Origin: Prado023 sp039812125
GTDB lineage: Bacteria; Actinomycetota; Actinomycetes; S36-B12; CAIYMF01
Length of the DNA stretch: 17,400 nt
NCBI GenBank assembly: GCA_039812125.1
Contig: JBDHZV010000049.1
Span: forward strand, 1-17,400
Direction: 5' to 3'
Within the stretch, counting starts at the first letter, position 1. Each line of letters begins with the position of its first letter. This document shows, in pieces, positions 14,003 to 17,400 of the stretch. The notes beneath the pieces are model-generated. The model made no database searches. It was not told the DNA's origin and saw nothing but the letters and a program-made list of their open reading frames with translations. Made by a program: the position numbers and the translations under genes.

Positions 14003-15834
14003 GGTTGGGCCCTTCCTCCCAGGTGGCGGGCCAGGAACGCCTCAGCCCTCGCATAGAAGACCTCGCGGTTCTCCGGTCGGGCCAGCCCGTGGCCCTCGTC
14101 GGGGAACAGCAGGTACTCGTGCGGCACGCCGCGTGCCCGCAGGGCCGCCACGATCTGCTCGGACTCCTCCTGCCGGACGCGGGGGTCGTTGGCACCGTGC
14201 GCCACCAGCACCGGCGCGGTGATGCGGTCGGCGGCCGACAGTGGCGAGCGCTCCCACAGCATTGCGGCCTCCCGGTCCGGATCGCCCACCTTGGCGTGCA
14301 TGAACGCCAGCTGGGGCCGCCAGTAGGCCGGGACCGAGCCGAGCAGCGTCAGCAGGTTGGATGGTCCGACCAGGTCGACCGCGCACCGGTACCGCCCGGG
14401 GGTGAAGGCCACGCCGGCCAGCGCCGCATACCCCCCGTACGACGCTCCGTAGATGCCCACCCGACCGGCATCGACCCAGCCCAGGGCGACGAGGTGGTCG
14501 ACCGCGTCGGCGAGGTCGTCCTGCATGCCTCGACCCCATTGCTTGTCCCCCGCCGACAGGAACGCCTTGCCGTAGCCGGTCGACCCGCGGAAGTTGACCT
14601 GGATGCAGACGTACCCGCGGTTGGCCAGCCACTGCGCCTCGAGGTTGAGCCCCCAGCCGTCACGGGCCCACGGCCCGCCGTGGACCATGACCACGGCCGG
14701 CAGCCGCTCCCGGGGGGCGCCCACCGGAAGCGTCACGTAGCCGTGCACCGGCAGGCCGTCCCGGGCCACGAACGTGAACGGCTCCATCGGGGCCAGGACG
14801 TGCCCGGACAGCGCCGGACGATGTGCGAACAGCGCCCGCAGCTGCCCAGTGACCGTGTCGTGCAGGTGGAACCGCACCGAGGCGTCGCTGGGCGCCTCGG
14901 TCACCAGCCACAGCCGGCCGGTCCGCTCGGTCCGTGAGATCCCGATCTCGCCACGGCAACGGCCCTGGATCAGCGCCAGCTGATGGGCGAACGCGGGGTC
15001 CATCGGCAGCCAGGTGTCCCGGTCTCGCTGCACGATGGCCGCCTGCGGGTGCTGGGTGTCCGGGTCGAGCAGGACGTGCACGACGTCGTAGCCCTCGTCA
15101 GCGGCCAGCACCTGGGCGGTGCCGTCCGGGCGCAGGTGCACCAGCCGGGTCGTGTCCGAGCCGATGCTGCTCAGTGCGTACGCCCCGTCGCCGTCCCGCG
15201 GGAACGCGAACACCTCGGTCCCTGCCGCATCGTCGGGCTCGACGTCGAACCAGTGCTCGAAGCCCCCGGTGGCCAGGTTCCGGCGCAGCACCGTCGACCC
15301 GGCATCGGGACGCACGGCGACACCACCGCGCACCACCAGGTCCGTGTCCACCAGCCAGCTGGTGAAGCCGGGGTTCGTCGCGACGAGGACCGGCGGGCCG
15401 CCCGCCAGCGGCAGCTCGTACAGGTCGTGCAGGGTCGGGTCCCGCTGGTTCAGGCCCACCAGCACGGTCCCCGGGTGCCAGCGGTTGTGCCGCAGCACCA
15501 CCGCGCTGACCCGGCCCGCCGGCGTGCGCAGCGCCGACGTGCCGGTGACGAGATCGAGGGTGTGGATGCGCCAGTTCTCGTCGCCGTCCGAGTCCTGCAG
15601 GTACACGAGGGTCCGGTCATCCTGGCCGAACAGGAACGACCGCACCCCGTGACCACGGGCGTGCGTGACAGGGCGGGCCGCCGCCGGGTCGGCCACGGGA
15701 CCCACCCAGACGTTGAGCACGCCGTCGACGGGCGCGACGAACCCGAGGCGGGTGCCGTCCGGGGAGATGACCGGAGCGGTGCGGTCGGGGTTGCCGAACA
15801 GGACCGCACGCGGGATCAGCGGCTGCTCGGGCAC
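13999..15834 (-). CDS. S9-family serine peptidase (prolyl oligopeptidase / acylaminoacyl-peptidase type)
   Basis: This is a 611-aa cytoplasmic protein without a signal peptide. Residues about 1-350 form the beta-propeller (repeats such as PVISPDGTRLGFVAPVDGVLNVW and DDRTLVYLQDSDGDENWRIH). The alpha/beta-hydrolase domain follows, with HGGPW at 385-389 (oxyanion region), the nucleophile elbow GASYGGYA with Ser465, Asp550 in GANDPRV and His582 in DEGHGLARPEN. The catalytic triad is therefore complete. The family cleaves short peptides or removes N-acylated amino acids; the exact specificity cannot be read from sequence. The GTG at 15834 is the best start, but its ribosome site is weak. The gene follows ddl by 51 bp and overlaps the acetyltransferase. 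Confidence 0.93.
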   Translation of the reverse strand: MPEQPLIPRAVLFGNPDRTAPVISPDGTRLGFVAPVDGVLNVWVGPVADPAAARPVTHARGHGVRSFLFGQDDRTLVYLQDSDGDENWRIHTLDLVTGTSALRTPAGRVSAVVLRHNRWHPGTVLVGLNQRDPTLHDLYELPLAGGPPVLVATNPGFTSWLVDTDLVVRGGVAVRPDAGSTVLRRNLATGGFEHWFDVEPDDAAGTEVFAFPRDGDGAYALSSIGSDTTRLVHLRPDGTAQVLAADEGYDVVHVLLDPDTQHPQAAIVQRDRDTWLPMDPAFAHQLALIQGRCRGEIGISRTERTGRLWLVTEAPSDASVRFHLHDTVTGQLRALFAHRPALSGHVLAPMEPFTFVARDGLPVHGYVTLPVGAPRERLPAVVMVHGGPWARDGWGLNLEAQWLANRGYVCIQVNFRGSTGYGKAFLSAGDKQWGRGMQDDLADAVDHLVALGWVDAGRVGIYGASYGGYAALAGVAFTPGRYRCAVDLVGPSNLLTLLGSVPAYWRPQLAFMHAKVGDPDREAAMLWERSPLSAADRITAPVLVAHGANDPRVRQEESEQIVAALRARGVPHEYLLFPDEGHGLARPENREVFYARAEAFLARHLGGRAQP

Positions 15835-15854
15835 GCCGCGATCCCATCACACCG

Positions 15855-15884
15855 CCCGGGCGAAGTCCTGCGACGCGCCCCGGG
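15855..15884 (-). terminator. Weak hairpin between ddl and the S9 peptidase gene
   Basis: CCCGGGCG (15855-15862) can pair with CGCCCCGGG (15876-15884) with one bulged C. It lies one base after the ddl stop on the minus strand. It may be a partial terminator or only GC-rich chance pairing. Confidence 0.3.
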
Positions 15885-15885
15885 A

Positions 15886-16995
15886 TCAGCGCAGGCCGGT
15901 CCCCCGGCGCAGCGCGTCCTGGATGAGGTGGTCCACCAGCTGCGGGTACGACAGCCCCGCGGCCTGCCACATCCGGGGGAACATCGAGATCGAGGTGAAA
16001 CCGGGCATCGTGTTGACCTCGTTGACGATCGCCTGGCCGTCAGCAGTGACGAAGAAGTCCACGCGGGCCAGCCCCTCGCAGGTCAGTGCCTCGAACGCGG
16101 CGACGGCCTGGGCCCGCACGTCACGCTCGACGGCCTCCGGCAGGTCCGCGGGAACGATCAGGTCCACGGCGTCGTCGAGGTACTTGGCGTCGAAGTCGTA
16201 GAAGTCGTGGCCCTCGCGTACCACGATCTCCGCGCACACCGAGGCCCGCGGCCCCCCGGGACCGTCGAGGACCCCGCACTCGACCTCGCGGATCCCCGTC
16301 AGGCCCGCTTCCACGATCACCCGCGGATCATGCTGGCGGGCCACCTCGACGGCCGACTCGAGGTCGGCTGGATCGGTGACCCTGGTGATCCCGACGCTGG
16401 AACCGGCGCGGGCGGGCTTGACGAACACGGGCATCCCCAGTCCCGCCAGTCGATCGAGCACCCGCCCGCGGTCGGACTGCCACTGGGCGTCGGTGACCAG
16501 CTCGAAGGGACCCACGTGCAGCCCGCCGGAGCGCAGCACGGCCTTCATGTGGCCCTTGTCCATCGCGGCCGCCGAGGCGAACACCCCGGAGCCGACGTAC
16601 GGGATGCCCGCCAGCTCGAGCAGGCCCTGGATGGTGCCGTCCTCACCCCAGGGGCCGTGCAGGACCGGGAACACCACGTCGACGTCGCGCAGCAGCCCGG
16701 CCGCGGCGTCTGCGGGCCGGACCTGCAGGCCGCGATGCGTGGGGTCCCCCGGCAGCACCACGTGGTCGCCTGTCGGGTCCACGGCCGGCAGCTGCCCCTC
16801 GGTGATCGTCAGCCGCTCGGGGTCGTCGCGCTCCACCACCCAGCGGCCCTGCGCCGTGATGCCGACCGCCACGACGTCGTAGCGGTCCCGGTCGATGGCC
16901 GACAGGACACTGCCCGCGCTGATGCACGAGATGGCGTGCTCGCTGCTGCGCCCGCCGAAGACGACTGCCACCCGGATCCGCCGCTGCTCATCCAC
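15886..16995 (-). CDS. ddl: D-alanine--D-alanine ligase
   Basis: Ddl joins two D-alanines with ATP for the end of the peptidoglycan pentapeptide and is the target of D-cycloserine. It is 369 aa with the ATP-grasp fold. VAVVFGGRSSEHAIS includes Glu19. HGPWGEDGTIQGLLE is at 113-127, YVGSGVFASAAAMDK at 133-147, VFVKPARAGSSVGI at 190-203 with the ATP-loop serines 199-200, RVDFF at 311-315 and the Mg2+-binding NEVNTMPGFT at 325-334. The omega loop reads FYDFDAKY, so Phe268 occupies the position of Tyr216 in E. coli DdlB. The start is the GTG at 16995, matching the family's N-terminus. The open frame continues upstream but overlaps the divergent gene. A TAGGGT box 7 nt before the GTG, with no Shine-Dalgarno, suggests a leaderless mRNA. 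Confidence 0.97.
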   Translation of the reverse strand: MDEQRRIRVAVVFGGRSSEHAISCISAGSVLSAIDRDRYDVVAVGITAQGRWVVERDDPERLTITEGQLPAVDPTGDHVVLPGDPTHRGLQVRPADAAAGLLRDVDVVFPVLHGPWGEDGTIQGLLELAGIPYVGSGVFASAAAMDKGHMKAVLRSGGLHVGPFELVTDAQWQSDRGRVLDRLAGLGMPVFVKPARAGSSVGITRVTDPADLESAVEVARQHDPRVIVEAGLTGIREVECGVLDGPGGPRASVCAEIVVREGHDFYDFDAKYLDDAVDLIVPADLPEAVERDVRAQAVAAFEALTCEGLARVDFFVTADGQAIVNEVNTMPGFTSISMFPRMWQAAGLSYPQLVDHLIQDALRRGTGLR

Positions 16996-17002
16996 GCCCC
17001 CG

Positions 17003-17030
17003 ACCCTAGTAGGCCGCACCCGGGTAGGGT
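17003..17030. promoter_or_regulatory. Back-to-back candidate leaderless promoters of ddl and the PLP enzyme gene
   Basis: The whole divergent gap is 43 bp. On the minus strand TAGGGT (17008-17003) is followed by 7 nt and the ddl GTG. On the plus strand an identical TAGGGT (17025-17030) is followed by 8 nt and ATG. Both match the leaderless -10 layout. The two boxes are 16 bp apart, so two polymerases could hardly bind at once. No -35 boxes are evident. Confidence 0.5.
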
Positions 17031-17038
17031 GGCGCGGC

Positions 17039-17400
17039 ATGGCAGCGCCGCACATGTCCCCCGCCACCCTGGCCGTCAGCGCCGGTCGCCCGCCGCGCGA
17101 ACCCGGCGAACCGGTCAACGCCCCTGCGGTGCTCAGCTCGACGTTCGTCGCCGGCGCCCCCCTGGCGTACGCCCGGGCTGGGAACCCGACGTGGAGCGCG
17201 CTGGAGGACGTGCTGGGCGCCCTGGAGGGTCCGGGCTGCACGGCGCTGTCCTTCGCCAGCGGCATGGCGGCCATCGCGGCGGCGGCGGAGCTGGCGCCGA
17301 CGGGCTCGACCGTGGTCGTGCCACGGGTGGCCTACAACGGCACGCGGTCGCTGCTGGCGCGGTGGGCCGACGCCGGCCGCGTGCACCTGCGGGAGGTGCC
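17039..17400 (+). CDS. PLP-dependent Cys/Met metabolism enzyme (5' part only)
   Basis: About 120 codons are present and the frame is open at the right edge of the window. NAPAVLSSTF (27-36), YARAGNPTWSALEDVLGALEG (44-64) with the YxRxxNPT signature, and FASGMAAI (72-79), whose Ser-Gly-Met turn binds the PLP phosphate, place it in the trans-sulfuration family. That family includes cystathionine gamma-synthase/lyase, methionine gamma-lyase and O-acetylhomoserine sulfhydrylase. Tyr99 (RVAYNGT) is the likely ring-stacking tyrosine. The PLP lysine is outside the window, so the reaction cannot be decided. The ATG at 17039 is preferred because of the TAGGGT box 8 nt upstream; an in-frame ATG at 17054 is possible. 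It diverges from ddl. Confidence 0.92.
   Translation, partial: MAAPHMSPATLAVSAGRPPREPGEPVNAPAVLSSTFVAGAPLAYARAGNPTWSALEDVLGALEGPGCTALSFASGMAAIAAAAELAPTGSTVVVPRVAYNGTRSLLARWADAGRVHLREV

Noticed and set aside
15886..16995. Vancomycin-type D-Ala-D-Lac resistance ligase (Van cluster).
   Set aside because: There are no vanH, vanX or vanRS genes nearby. The gene sits at what I recall as the normal actinobacterial ddl locus, and mycobacterial Ddl seems to share the Phe.
1..17400. Mobile element, CRISPR, defence island, tRNA or riboswitch (including a TPP riboswitch before thiL).
   Set aside because: I found no transposase or integrase motifs, direct-repeat arrays, tRNA cloverleaf or THI-box-like leader. 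Almost all bases are accounted for by housekeeping genes.

Overview
The window is a chromosomal segment from a high-GC Gram-positive bacterium (phylum Actinomycetota). The evidence is the very GC-rich sequence, the frequent GTG starts, and a gene order that I recall, from memory and without a search, from mycobacteria and other actinomycetes. That order is smc - acyP - mutM - rnc - rpmF - DUF177 - sepIVA-like - coaD - rsmD - recG - DAK/FakA-like - rpmB - thiL - Lrp-like - DUF3515 - ddl. I cannot name the genus. Almost all of the window codes for housekeeping proteins. I see no tRNA, rRNA, CRISPR array, insertion sequence, phage gene or toxin-antitoxin pair, and no gap longer than about 190 bp without a gene.

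Positions 1-11084 hold one long leftward gene train. In transcription order it runs: FakA/DAK-like protein, recG, rsmD and coaD (start and stop codons overlapping or nearly touching), then the septation coiled-coil protein of the SepIVA type. After a 103 bp gap with a candidate promoter and a leader hairpin come DUF177 (YceD-like), rpmF, rnc, mutM and acyP, again tightly packed. A second 120 bp gap with a candidate promoter, a palindrome and a hairpin precedes a 64-residue coiled-coil protein and smc, whose C-terminus lies outside the window. The block joins ribosome synthesis (L32, L28, DUF177, RNase III, RsmD), DNA repair (MutM, RecG), CoA synthesis (CoaD), and division and chromosome segregation (SepIVA-like, SMC).

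Positions 11085-13390 hold rpmB on the plus strand, which faces thiL. The two genes are separated by two strong hairpins. A short stand-alone Lrp/AsnC effector domain and a DUF3515 lipoprotein diverge from thiL.

Positions 13397-17400 hold a leftward unit of ddl, an S9-family serine peptidase and a GNAT acetyltransferase (the last two overlap by ATGA), plus the divergent 5' end of a PLP-dependent Cys/Met-metabolism enzyme. The peptidase-acetyltransferase pair appears to be inserted into an otherwise conserved ddl/DUF3515/Lrp/thiL neighbourhood. The ddl/PLP-enzyme divergence is only 43 bp and looks like two back-to-back leaderless promoters.

I do not see a convincing undescribed multi-gene system here. 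The points most worth checking are the two leader regions (before DUF177-rpmF and before the small coiled-coil gene and smc), the paired leaderless promoters, the acetyltransferase-peptidase couple, and the active-site Phe in Ddl.
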